This document shows, one piece after another, positions 34,269-43,014 of a DNA stretch of 64,000 nucleotides. A model generated the notes under the pieces. The model made no database searches. It was not told the DNA's origin and saw only the letters and a program-made list of their open reading frames with translations. The translations under genes and the position numbers were made by a program. Numbering within the stretch: position 1 is the first letter of the stretch; each line of letters opens with the position of its first letter. The stretch comes from an uncultured Lachnospiraceae bacterium (lineage in GTDB: Bacteria; Bacillota; Clostridia; Lachnospirales; Lachnospiraceae), in NCBI GenBank assembly GCA_902476265.1, contig CABSCP010000015.1, forward strand, positions 1 to 64,000. Reading direction: 5' to 3'.

Positions 34269-35939
34269 TTAGAACTTTTCTTCCAACTTTTGCACGATCT
34301 GCTCAAAATAGCCGTCCTCAAAAGGTACCTTCAGCCCCACTTCTTTGAGCATGTCTCCGTAAAAGCCGCTGGCCGACAGACGGCAGAGCTTCAGATAGCT
34401 TTCCCAGGCAGCCCGGTAATCTTCGTCCATCCAGATTTTGTACTGGAACGCGCAGGACTGCGCCAGCACATAGTCAATATAGTAGAACGGCATACAGTAA
34501 ATATGCTGCTGTTTCTGCCAGAAGCCGCCTTTGGAAAAGAACGGGTCACCCTCATAATCCAGATGAGGCATGTAAACCTTTTCCAGATCGCTCCAGGCCT
34601 GTTTTCGCTCGGCTGGGGTCATGGACGGATTCTCATAGACGATATGCTGGAACTCATCTACCATGGTGCCATACGGAATAAAGCGCACCGCATCCTCCAG
34701 CTGCATGATCCGGAACTCCTTTGCCCGATCTCCGAAAAAGCTTTCCGCCCAGGGCGCTGTGAAAAACTCCATGGACATGGAGTGGATTTCGGCTGTCTCC
34801 ATGGTGATATCGGCATGCTCTAAAACAGGATCTTTTCCGGAAAGATAGCCCTGGAAAGCGTGCCCGCATTCATGGGTGATCACGTCCACATCCCCGGCGG
34901 TTCCGTTAAAGTTTGCAAAAATAAAGGGAGAACCATAGTTATATAAATAGGTCATATAACCGCCCTGCCGCTTGTTCGTCCGGCCCAGCACGTCAAAAAG
35001 TTCGTTTTCCATCATGAAATCAAAGAATTCTCTGGTCTCGGGAGAAAGCTGTTCATACATCTTCTGCCCCGCCGCAAGAATTTCCTCCGGGGTCCCTGTG
35101 GGAGCCGGATTTCCTTCCGGGAAATAAACTTCGGTATCAATATAGGAAAGCTTTTCCAGACCCAGCCGTTTTCTGCGCACTTCATGCATCTTCTCTGCAA
35201 AGGGAACGAATACCTCCTTCACCTGCCTGCGAAAATTTTCCACCTCTCTGCGCCCGTAGCTGTTGCGGTTCATCCTGCAGTAGCCCAGTTCAATAAAGTT
35301 TTCATAGCCCATTGCCTGCGCCTGCGCGGTCCGGTTCTTCACCAGTTTGTCATAGATTTCATCCAGCTTATCTTCCACCGATAAAAAATAATCGCTGAAA
35401 GCCTTATATGCCTGCCGCCGCACGTTTCTGTCAGCGCTGATCAGATAAGGCCGCATCAGGGACAGGTTTTGTTCCTTTCCGTCAAAAAGGATTTTCGCGG
35501 ATGCGATCAGCTTGCTGTATTCCGTGGTCAGGACATTTTCCTCCTGCATCAGGCCGATGATGGATTCATTCATACTCTTTAAGGCATTGTCCATGGTGGC
35601 AAAAGCCACTTTCCCGATTTTGTCCTCCAGAAAATCTCTGTGACAAGAGTTGCAGAGCACTTTTTTATAATCGTTTAAAAGACTGTTCAGCTTTGGCTCT
35701 GCCTCATCATAATAATCCTGTTCGGCATTATAAAATTCATCCGCAGTGTTGCCGTCATGACGGATATGGGCGATGGTCATGGCATCCATCACATCCCTGA
35801 ACACCTGATAATATTCCTGATGCACGGCCCACAGCGCTTCTCCGCTCGCTGCGGCAGCCGCCCGTCCTGTAAGATCTGTCAGAATTTCTTTGGTTTTCTC
35901 AAAATCCACCCGTTCATAGGGCATTTCCTGAAATTTCAT
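34269..35939 (-). CDS. M3 family oligoendopeptidase (PepF type)
   Basis: Cytoplasmic zinc peptidase that cuts imported oligopeptides. The active site reads VITHECGHAFQGYL (HEXXH at about residues 355-359), with the third ligand glutamate in the following MSMEFFTAPW region. 556 residues, full length. GGAGG lies 10 nt before the ATG. Its start overlaps the end of the GGDEF-EAL gene by 26 nt in another frame. It stands next to two oligopeptide importers, which suggests import and hydrolysis work together. Confidence 0.93.
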   Translation of the reverse strand: MKFQEMPYERVDFEKTKEILTDLTGRAAAAASGEALWAVHQEYYQVFRDVMDAMTIAHIRHDGNTADEFYNAEQDYYDEAEPKLNSLLNDYKKVLCNSCHRDFLEDKIGKVAFATMDNALKSMNESIIGLMQEENVLTTEYSKLIASAKILFDGKEQNLSLMRPYLISADRNVRRQAYKAFSDYFLSVEDKLDEIYDKLVKNRTAQAQAMGYENFIELGYCRMNRNSYGRREVENFRRQVKEVFVPFAEKMHEVRRKRLGLEKLSYIDTEVYFPEGNPAPTGTPEEILAAGQKMYEQLSPETREFFDFMMENELFDVLGRTNKRQGGYMTYLYNYGSPFIFANFNGTAGDVDVITHECGHAFQGYLSGKDPVLEHADITMETAEIHSMSMEFFTAPWAESFFGDRAKEFRIMQLEDAVRFIPYGTMVDEFQHIVYENPSMTPAERKQAWSDLEKVYMPHLDYEGDPFFSKGGFWQKQQHIYCMPFYYIDYVLAQSCAFQYKIWMDEDYRAAWESYLKLCRLSASGFYGDMLKEVGLKVPFEDGYFEQIVQKLEEKF

Positions 35940-37611
35940 GTTTGCGTCTTCCTCCGTTTTCTATCTTTTCTTCCAGACATTCACGGGGCATGGGCCTTCC
36001 ATAATAATATCCCTGATAAATGTCCAGATCCTTTTCCTTTAATTCCTCCGCCTGCTCCCTGTCTTCTATCCCCTCCTGACATACGGTAATACCCATAGTA
36101 TGACAGAGTTTAACAATAAATTCAATAAAAGTGGTATCAAAAATGCATTCCTGCATATTCCGGATAAACGACTGATCGATTTTCACAATATTAACAGGCA
36201 CGGCTTTCAATAATCCCAGAGAAGAATACCCTGTCCCGAAATCATCCATCGCCACTTTAAAGCCCAAATCATGAAGGATATGTAAAATTCTTCTCACCTG
36301 GTCATAATTGGAAGAAATACAGGTTTCCGTCAGTTCGATCACGATATTGCACTCTTTCAGGAATCCCCGGCTGCATTTATCTATGAGGTAATTCAAAAAG
36401 TCTCCTTTTTCAAACTGTGTCCAGGATACATTGATATGCATGGAAAAATCCGGAATCTTTTGGGAAAATCCTTTTGCAGCGCATACGGCCGTTTCAAAAA
36501 TCCACTGTCCCACCCTGCTGATCATGCCCGTTTCTTCCAGCATGGGAATGAATTCCAGCGGGGAAATTTTCCCCAGCTTCTCACAGGTAAAGCGGCATAA
36601 GGCCTCCGCCCCGATGATCCGTTCTTCCTGGGCATCCCATAACGGCTGATAGTGCATTTCAAATCCCTGAAAATCATTTTCCATGCTGGTTTGAAGAATG
36701 TCCGCCAGTTCCAGGCTTCGTTCTCTGCCCGCCATGACCTCTCTGGAAAAAAAGATGATTCTGTTCTTTCCCTGCTTCTTGGCATATTCCAGGGAATAAA
36801 CCGCTTTTTTGATCAGATCCAGATATTCCCTTCCATCCCTTGGATACAGTGCACAGCCGCCGGATAAGGTGATCCGGCAGCGTCTGCCGTCCAGTTGCCT
36901 GGGCTCCTTTAAGCACTCCTGAATGCTGTGGTAAAATTCAAATATTTCATCCTGTCCGGCATCCCGGAACAAAACCGCATACTCATCGCCGTCAAAGCGG
37001 TAAAGCTGGGCGCAGTCCGGCAGTCTGGATTCGATCTGTCTGGCGGTGCAGCGCAGCACATCGTCTCCAAACGCCCTGTCATATAAATCATTGATAAAAC
37101 GGAAATCATCAAACCCCAGAATCAAGATTCCCGCAGGATGACTGTCTGAGGCCCCGATCACCTGGTTGATTTTCTTTTCCGCTTCAAACCGGTTCAAAAG
37201 CCCGGTCACATGGTCCGTTCTGGCATATTGGGACATATTCATAATCACCCCGGCAAAAACGGTCATGTTGCCGTCCTGATCCGGTTCCACCCGCCCCCTG
37301 CAGCGCAGCCAGACCCACTTGCCCTGCACATTCCGGGCGCGGTATTCCACATTGTGGGTATATACGGTACCGTCTGCCACTTCCCTGTTTGCCTTTAAAA
37401 AGGCCTCCCGGTCCCTTTCATGGATCAGATCCAGCCAAAACTCGGCGGCATGTTCCACGATTTCCCCGGGAAGCCCGAATTCTTCCACCATCTGCTTCGG
37501 ATAACGGAAGGTTCCTGTCTTTAAATCCCCGATATAAACATAATCATCCGTACTCCTGGATAAGGCGTCGTAAAATCTGTCAACCGCGGCCTTCCCTTTA
37601 CTCATTTCCAT
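35914..37611 (-). CDS. PAS-GGDEF-EAL protein, probable cyclic di-GMP phosphodiesterase
   Basis: Soluble 565-residue signalling protein. A PAS domain of the PAS_3 kind (about 18-130, with WLRCRGRVEPDQDGNM) is followed by a GGDEF domain whose motif reads FDGDEY, lacking the GG, so cyclase activity is unlikely. The EAL domain (about 318-550) keeps the EAL triad in AEALCRF, the ELTET glutamate and DDFGTGYSSL, so hydrolysis of cyclic di-GMP is expected. The degenerate GGDEF may bind GTP as a regulator. Translationally linked to the M3 peptidase gene that follows. Confidence 0.9.
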   Translation of the reverse strand: MEMSKGKAAVDRFYDALSRSTDDYVYIGDLKTGTFRYPKQMVEEFGLPGEIVEHAAEFWLDLIHERDREAFLKANREVADGTVYTHNVEYRARNVQGKWVWLRCRGRVEPDQDGNMTVFAGVIMNMSQYARTDHVTGLLNRFEAEKKINQVIGASDSHPAGILILGFDDFRFINDLYDRAFGDDVLRCTARQIESRLPDCAQLYRFDGDEYAVLFRDAGQDEIFEFYHSIQECLKEPRQLDGRRCRITLSGGCALYPRDGREYLDLIKKAVYSLEYAKKQGKNRIIFFSREVMAGRERSLELADILQTSMENDFQGFEMHYQPLWDAQEERIIGAEALCRFTCEKLGKISPLEFIPMLEETGMISRVGQWIFETAVCAAKGFSQKIPDFSMHINVSWTQFEKGDFLNYLIDKCSRGFLKECNIVIELTETCISSNYDQVRRILHILHDLGFKVAMDDFGTGYSSLGLLKAVPVNIVKIDQSFIRNMQECIFDTTFIEFIVKLCHTMGITVCQEGIEDREQAEELKEKDLDIYQGYYYGRPMPRECLEEKIENGGRRKHEISGNAL

Positions 37612-37692
37612 TGTATAAAGTCATCTCCCCGCAAATACAAAAATAAACATTCCTACATTTTTGAGTATACATGATTTCGGGAAAATTCACAA

Positions 37693-38982
37693 TCAGTTTT
37701 TAAACAATTGCTCTTCGATCCGCAGCAGACGATTATACTTCGCCACCCGGTCCATCCTGCAGGGAGCTCCGGTCTTGATCTGTCCGGCGTTCACCGCCAC
37801 AGCGATGTCTGCGATCATCGCATCTTCCGTTTCTCCGGAACGGTGGGAAATGATGGTTTTAAATCCGTTTTCTTTCGCCAGCCGGACGGCCGCAAACGCT
37901 TCTGTGAGCGTACCGATCTGATTTACCTTGACCAAAATGGCATTTCCGGCATGAAGTTTGATTCCGGCCGAAAGACGTTTCACATTGGTCACAAAAAGAT
38001 CATCTCCCACCAGCTGCAGTTTATTCCCCAGCCGCTGGGTCATTTTCTGCCAGCCGTCCCAGTCCTCTTCATCCAGACCGTCCTCCAGGGAAAACAGCGG
38101 GAATTCTTCTGCCAGCTCTTCATAATAGGAAATCATGTCATCGGTATTGCGGAAAATCTGCTGTCCCTTCATTTTGCTTTCTCCGGGGAAATAATAGCAT
38201 CCCGCCTTTTTATCATACAGCTCGCTGGCCGCGGCATCGATGGCGATTTTGATATCATGCCCCGGCGTAAGGCCGCTCTTTTTAACCGCTTCCACAATCA
38301 GAGAAAGCACGCTTTTGGCATCCGGCAGATCGGGCGCAAAGCCGCCTTCATCCCCCACGCCTGTGGAAAGACCCTTCTCCTTGCAGATTCCTTTCAGATT
38401 ATGATAAATTTCCGCACAGATCCTGAGGCCCTCCGCAAAACTCTCCGCCTGCATGGGCGCAATCATGAATTCCTGCAGATCCACCGTATTATCCGCATGT
38501 TTGCCGCCGTTTAAAATGTTCATCATGGGGATGGGCATTTCCACCGTGTGGATGCCGCCCAGATATTGGAACAGGGGCAGATGAAGCGCTTCCGCCGCTG
38601 CCCTTGCCGTCGCCATGGAAACGCCAAGGCAGGCGTTTGCCCCCAGGTTTTCCTTATTCTGGGTGCCGTCACAGCCGATAATCAGCTCGTCGATATAGCG
38701 CTGACAGGAGGCATCCTTTCCCAACAGCACATCCTTTATTTTCGTGTTTACGTTGGCCACCGCTTTTCGCACGCCCAGTCCGAAATAACGGGGTTCCCCG
38801 TCTCTGAGTTCCACCGCTTCAAACTGGCCTGTGGACGCCCCGGAAGGAACGCTGGCCCGGCCGCAGGCCAGTTCCCCCGTAACAGAATTTTGTACCACAA
38901 CCTCCGCTTCCAGCGTAGGATTTCCCCTGGAATCCAAAATTTCTCTGGCATGTACTTCTTTTACCGGCAATACTACATTCAT
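37693..38982 (-). CDS. eno: Enolase
   Basis: Glycolytic 2-phosphoglycerate dehydratase. The start VKEVHAREILDSRGNPTLE, the Mg-binding FSLEDGLDEEDW and the catalytic loop near IISHRSGETED are all present. 429 residues. The frame is open 21 codons further up, but AGAGAGG precedes the ATG at 38982 and the known N-terminus begins there. It stands alone, between a signalling gene and an ABC-2 exporter operon; a possible -10 (TATACT, 39066-39071 on the minus strand) lies upstream without a good -35. Confidence 0.97.
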   Translation of the reverse strand: MNVVLPVKEVHAREILDSRGNPTLEAEVVVQNSVTGELACGRASVPSGASTGQFEAVELRDGEPRYFGLGVRKAVANVNTKIKDVLLGKDASCQRYIDELIIGCDGTQNKENLGANACLGVSMATARAAAEALHLPLFQYLGGIHTVEMPIPMMNILNGGKHADNTVDLQEFMIAPMQAESFAEGLRICAEIYHNLKGICKEKGLSTGVGDEGGFAPDLPDAKSVLSLIVEAVKKSGLTPGHDIKIAIDAAASELYDKKAGCYYFPGESKMKGQQIFRNTDDMISYYEELAEEFPLFSLEDGLDEEDWDGWQKMTQRLGNKLQLVGDDLFVTNVKRLSAGIKLHAGNAILVKVNQIGTLTEAFAAVRLAKENGFKTIISHRSGETEDAMIADIAVAVNAGQIKTGAPCRMDRVAKYNRLLRIEEQLFKN

Positions 38983-39087
38983 CTTCGCTACCTCTCTTTC
39001 CCTGATTCGAAAAAACGGAAGTGTTCCCACTCCCGCTTTTTCCATCCTTTATTCTTACATCTTAAAGTATACGCCTTTTACAGCCGG

Positions 39088-41328
39088 TTATCCATAGACT
39101 GCCGCTTCTTTTATCCTTTTTTCCAGAAAATCCGGCTCTTTGCCTTTCAGGAAGAAAAAATCCGGAACAAAAACATGGTTTTTCAAAGCTTCCGCCGTCA
39201 GTGTCAGCGTGACGCTGATCCGGGTATTCCGGTCCACATAGCGCGCCTCTTCCCCGGCGATCTCCGTCAGTGTCTCGGGATACAGCGCTGCCAGAAGCGC
39301 TCCGATCTCCTCTTTCTCTTCAAAGGTACACTGGATGATCTGATCTTTGATCTCTCCTGCCTCAAACAGTTCGTCCTGCCTGTTGTCGTCATAATAATAA
39401 TACCGTACCGTAATGGCTGCCACGTCCTCCGGCGCAATCAGATTTTCCGTTTTTCGGACTTCAATTTCATTTTCCCCCAAAACAGCAATGGTATTTGCAA
39501 ACTTCCCGTAAACCGGATAGTTCCATACCAGCCGGCTTCCTTCTTTGGACTGGGAAAGTTCAAATTTAAGGCCGCCCCAGGGAAGGTTTTCGGAAAGCAG
39601 GTCATAGCCATAGCCATCAAAATCCTGCCGCAAAGCTTCCAGCAGCCTTTCTCTGTCTCCCGTATAAAAAACCTCCTGCAAGCCGTCATACCAGGTGATC
39701 TTCATTTGGGAGACCGCTTCTTTGAAGGCTTCTTCATAGAGCTGATAACGGATGTGTTTATAAGCCATGTCCTGCATGATGGTTTCCAGTTCCTGTGCCC
39801 CGGTATCTTCCGTCACATAAAACCGGCGGTAGACTTTTCTCCCGCTGTCTAACGTATAGCGGACTACCCATATCCGGCTATCCTCCATATCCACAGACTG
39901 CCGGACATCCACCGCGCTTCCTCTTGTGTCGTCCATTTCAGGCAGCCCTGCCTCCTGCCATTTTTGTGCCAGGGAAAGCACTGCTTCAATGGTTTTTTCG
40001 TCGGTGGAATTCATATTTTCCAGAATGTCATCCACCGCCGGTTTCTGATAGCCCGAGAAGAAAGGAACCGTATATCTTCCAAAATTGCCATAGTCATTTT
40101 CCAGCGACACACTCACAGCCGCCACCTGCTCTTTTTGGGGAAGGAACCGGTCAAAGCCGGTCAGTTCAAACCGGAAGAGACATAAGATGAGCATGGAAAC
40201 CGCTATGCAGACTGCCGCCAGCGCCTTTTTCCCCAAAAGCGCTTTTAACTCTCTCTCATAAATGAGCTGGATGATCCAATGCCCCGCCAGCGCGCCCAAA
40301 AGCGTTCCCGCAAACAGGAAAAAGTTCCGGTCATTTGCAGCCCCGCTCACCAGCATTCCCACTGTCAGCGAAAACGGAATGAGAAGGAAAAATTCCAGCA
40401 CCGGCTTTAGTTTGGGAAAGGCGATGGCCTGGTGATAACTTTCCGTCTTTCTTTTCCGGAACAGATAAAAAACTGCCAGGCCCGTCACCGCTGCCACCAG
40501 CGCCAGAAACCCGATTTCCTCCATGAGCGGCGCGCCCCAGCCGGGAATGCCTTTTGCTCCGTACAGCTTTCCGTCTTTATACCATGTCCCCTCTGTAAAC
40601 AAAAGGAAACCGGTAAAAGGGGAAATCCAGGGACGCTGCCATAAAAGTCTGTCATCCGCCCCGCAATAGCTGTAAAAAAAAGCACTTTTCAGCTGGCTGT
40701 AAGTGAACCGGACCGCATATTCATAAGCAAACAGCACCGTACACCCCAAAAGGGCTGTGAGCACATTTCCTGTCAGCATCACCGCAAGCAGCGCCACCTG
40801 ATAGATGGCGGTATAGGCCAGCATATTGACCACAAAGGCCAGAATGGAATGCGCCAGCATGGCAGCGTCCAAAACGCGATAGGCAGCGCCCAGTCCCCAG
40901 CTCAGCGCCAGGTTGATCAGATACGCCGCTCCAAAGACCAGAATGCCGTTGGCCCAGATCAGAAAAAACCGTTTCGTCCCGCAAACCGGTACGCTCATAT
41001 ATAAATCCATTTTCTGTCTGCTGTATAAAAAAGAAAATCCCTGCACCGCAAACAAAATCGCAAACAAAGCCGCCGCCAGCACGAATAACGGCGAAAAACC
41101 GATGTTGGATGCAAACTCGTTTTTGATATAGCCCTGCTGCAGCGCCAGCTGTGCCGCTGAAGCGCCATCCGCTGCCATCTTTGCGATTTCTCCCTTTCTG
41201 TCGGACAAAAAAATGATATTAAAGACCGGATAGAGTAAAAACAGCACCCCAAAGCAGAGCACGAAGGTCCAGGCCCGCCGTTTTGTATTCTCTTTCCATT
41301 TAGCCCAATATAAGTTTTTTGATGTCAT
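39088..41328 (-). CDS. ABC-2 type exporter permease with DUF6449-like C-terminal domain
   Basis: 746 residues. Membrane helices fill about residues 20-385 (roughly eight to ten segments), starting WAKWKENTKRRAWTF. The C-terminal ~350 residues are soluble, rich in charged residues, and resemble DUF6449, probably extracytoplasmic. The gene overlaps its ATPase partner by 29 nt. The substrate is unknown; similar YtrA-controlled exporters respond to cell-wall stress or peptide antibiotics, which is only a hint. GGAGG precedes the ATG. Confidence 0.85.
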   Translation of the reverse strand: MTSKNLYWAKWKENTKRRAWTFVLCFGVLFLLYPVFNIIFLSDRKGEIAKMAADGASAAQLALQQGYIKNEFASNIGFSPLFVLAAALFAILFAVQGFSFLYSRQKMDLYMSVPVCGTKRFFLIWANGILVFGAAYLINLALSWGLGAAYRVLDAAMLAHSILAFVVNMLAYTAIYQVALLAVMLTGNVLTALLGCTVLFAYEYAVRFTYSQLKSAFFYSYCGADDRLLWQRPWISPFTGFLLFTEGTWYKDGKLYGAKGIPGWGAPLMEEIGFLALVAAVTGLAVFYLFRKRKTESYHQAIAFPKLKPVLEFFLLIPFSLTVGMLVSGAANDRNFFLFAGTLLGALAGHWIIQLIYERELKALLGKKALAAVCIAVSMLILCLFRFELTGFDRFLPQKEQVAAVSVSLENDYGNFGRYTVPFFSGYQKPAVDDILENMNSTDEKTIEAVLSLAQKWQEAGLPEMDDTRGSAVDVRQSVDMEDSRIWVVRYTLDSGRKVYRRFYVTEDTGAQELETIMQDMAYKHIRYQLYEEAFKEAVSQMKITWYDGLQEVFYTGDRERLLEALRQDFDGYGYDLLSENLPWGGLKFELSQSKEGSRLVWNYPVYGKFANTIAVLGENEIEVRKTENLIAPEDVAAITVRYYYYDDNRQDELFEAGEIKDQIIQCTFEEKEEIGALLAALYPETLTEIAGEEARYVDRNTRISVTLTLTAEALKNHVFVPDFFFLKGKEPDFLEKRIKEAAVYG

Positions 41329-42205
41329 AGCCCTTCACCTCCGTCTCGCTGATAAAGATTTCCTCCAAAGATAGCGGCAGCACCTCATGAAACAGGCAGT
41401 CGGAAGCCGCAAACATGGCGATCAGTTCTTCTCTGGTTCCTCTCACCGTCAGGGTCCGCAAAGACCCCCGTCTTTCGCATTTTACAATTGTGAGCTGCTT
41501 TAACAGGCGTTCTTCCTCCTCATCGGAAGAGAATACACACTGCACCTTTTGAATATTGCATTTCATCTCCTCCAGGTCCCTGGAAAGCAGCACGCCGCCC
41601 TGGTGCAGCAGCCCCACATGGTCACAGATGTCCTCCAGTTCCCGCAGGTTATGGGATGCGATGATGGGGGTAAAGTCCCTTTCCTCCATCTCCTTTGCAA
41701 AAATACTCTTCACACCCTGGCGCATGACCGGATCCAGGCCGTCAAAGGTTTCGTCGCAGAACAGATATTTGGTCTGTGCACAGAGCCCTGTGATGATGGC
41801 CAGCTGTTTTTTCATTCCCTTGGAAAAAGTATTGATTTTCCGCCGTCCGTCCAGTCCGAATTTCGTCAGATAAAGATAAAACCGCTCCCGGTCAAAATCC
41901 CGGTAAACGCTGCTGTAATACCGTTCCATATCCCGGGGCGCAGCGTTTGCAAAAAAATAAGGTTCGTCCGCAATAAAGAATAGCCGCGCTTTGGCATGCA
42001 TGTTATCGTACACCTGCATATTGTCCACCAGCGCCAGTCCGCTGTCCGGACACAGCACTCCCGCCATCAGGCGCAGCACTGTGCTCTTCCCTGCGCCGTT
42101 TGTGCCGATCAACCCGAAAACAGCGCCTTCCTTAATGATCACACTGACATCTTTGACGGCTTCCACTTTCCCGAAAGATTTGGTCAGGCCCTTTAATTCA
42201 ATCAT
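41300..42205 (-). CDS. ABC exporter ATP-binding protein
   Basis: ATPase of an ABC-2 exporter: Walker A GTNGAGKST, a signature reading TFSKGMKKQLAI in place of LSGGQ (usual in this YtrB-like family), Walker B YLFCDETFDGLD, and a C-terminal regulatory extension. GGAGGAG precedes the ATG at 42205; the frame is open nine codons further up. It lies between the GntR regulator (8-nt overlap) and the permease. Confidence 0.9.
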   Translation of the reverse strand: MIELKGLTKSFGKVEAVKDVSVIIKEGAVFGLIGTNGAGKSTVLRLMAGVLCPDSGLALVDNMQVYDNMHAKARLFFIADEPYFFANAAPRDMERYYSSVYRDFDRERFYLYLTKFGLDGRRKINTFSKGMKKQLAIITGLCAQTKYLFCDETFDGLDPVMRQGVKSIFAKEMEERDFTPIIASHNLRELEDICDHVGLLHQGGVLLSRDLEEMKCNIQKVQCVFSSDEEEERLLKQLTIVKCERRGSLRTLTVRGTREELIAMFAASDCLFHEVLPLSLEEIFISETEVKGYDIKKLILG

Positions 42206-42563
42206 GTTCTCCTCCTCCAAGTATCCTGTCACACAGCTCCCGCCTTGTCATGCCCAGCTCCAGCGCTTCGTCCTTTATGGCGTCCAGCCGTTCGAATATT
42301 TCCTTTTTTCTGACTTCCTTTAAGCTGTCGTCATATGCCACAAAGTTCCCGCGGCCCTTTACCGTATAGATGAATCCGGTCCGCTCCAGTTCGCTGTAAG
42401 CGCGCTGGATGGTGTTGGGATTGATGGAAAGCTCCACCGCCAGGCTTCTGACAGAGGGCATCCTGCTGTTTGGCTCCAGCACCCCTTTTAAGATCAGATT
42501 CTGAAATTTGTCCACAATCTGTTCATACAGGGGCCTGGTATCCCGGTAATCCAGTATGATCAT
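42198..42563 (-). CDS. GntR family regulator, YtrA type
   Basis: 121-residue repressor of the short YtrA subfamily: a winged helix (RPLYEQIVDKFQNLILKG ... LSINPNTIQRAYSELERTG) and a small C-terminal helical part. It very probably controls its own operon with the ABC exporter that follows, because an inverted repeat overlaps the promoter at 42765-42793. AAAGGAG sits 6 nt before the ATG at 42563. What releases the repressor is not visible. Confidence 0.9.
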   Translation of the reverse strand: MIILDYRDTRPLYEQIVDKFQNLILKGVLEPNSRMPSVRSLAVELSINPNTIQRAYSELERTGFIYTVKGRGNFVAYDDSLKEVRKKEIFERLDAIKDEALELGMTRRELCDRILGGGEHD

Positions 42564-42588
42564 ACTTCTCCTTTCGCCGTTACCGAAT

Positions 42589-42734
42589 GAACGCATTCAA
42601 ACGCCATTTCCCGCTCCGCACTGCCATACGCCCTCTCCACAGACCCGGGCAGGATACGGACAGCGGATCCCTGTAAGGGCCTGTGAGAGGGCGTATGGCA
42701 GTGCGTACCTAAAAGTCAGCATTTGAATGGGTTC
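42589..42734. repeat. 146-bp palindromic element in the gntR leader
   Basis: The outer ends GAACGCATTCAAA and TTTGAATGGGTTC are inverted copies, and so are CGCACTGCCATACGCCCTCTC and GAGAGGGCGTATGGCAGTGCG inside. The centre contains GGATCCCTGTAAGGGCC. The element lies between the promoter at 42793 and the gntR start, so it is transcribed as a long hairpin. Together with the promoter and operator it occupies the 451-nt gap between gntR and the next gene. Confidence 0.8.
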
Positions 42735-42764
42735 ATCCGGTTTGCAGTAATGATATCGCCGTTT

Positions 42765-42793
42765 TAAGTGTACTAATTATGTTAATACACTTA
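42765..42793 (-). promoter_or_regulatory. Probable GntR/YtrA operator
   Basis: A 29-bp dyad with perfect 8-bp arms TAAGTGTA and TACACTTA flanking an AT-rich centre. The arm GTGTA...TACAC fits the YtrA-family operator pattern. It begins at the edge of the -10 box and covers the expected transcription start, as for an autorepressor. Confidence 0.65.
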
Positions 42794-42821
42794 TTATATA
42801 TAAGGCAAGAACTGCTGTCAA
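42793..42821 (-). promoter_or_regulatory. Consensus promoter of the gntR-ABC operon
   Basis: TTGACA (42816-42821) and TATAAT (42793-42798) on the minus strand, exactly 17 nt apart: a perfect SigA consensus promoter, consistent with control by repression. Confidence 0.85.
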
Positions 42822-43014
42822 GACTTTTAAACCCGATTTGGGAAACATTTCCTGACCATTTTCGGAGCATGTCTTGCCGGGATTTTATCAAAGTGTTGAT
42901 GACATCCCACGTCATTAATGCTATTATGATAACAAATAATGTTTTTCTTTTGATTGAAAAGGTCTTTATAAATTTAATGGAAAGACAAAATAAATAAGAA
43001 CGGGGTTGAACGGG

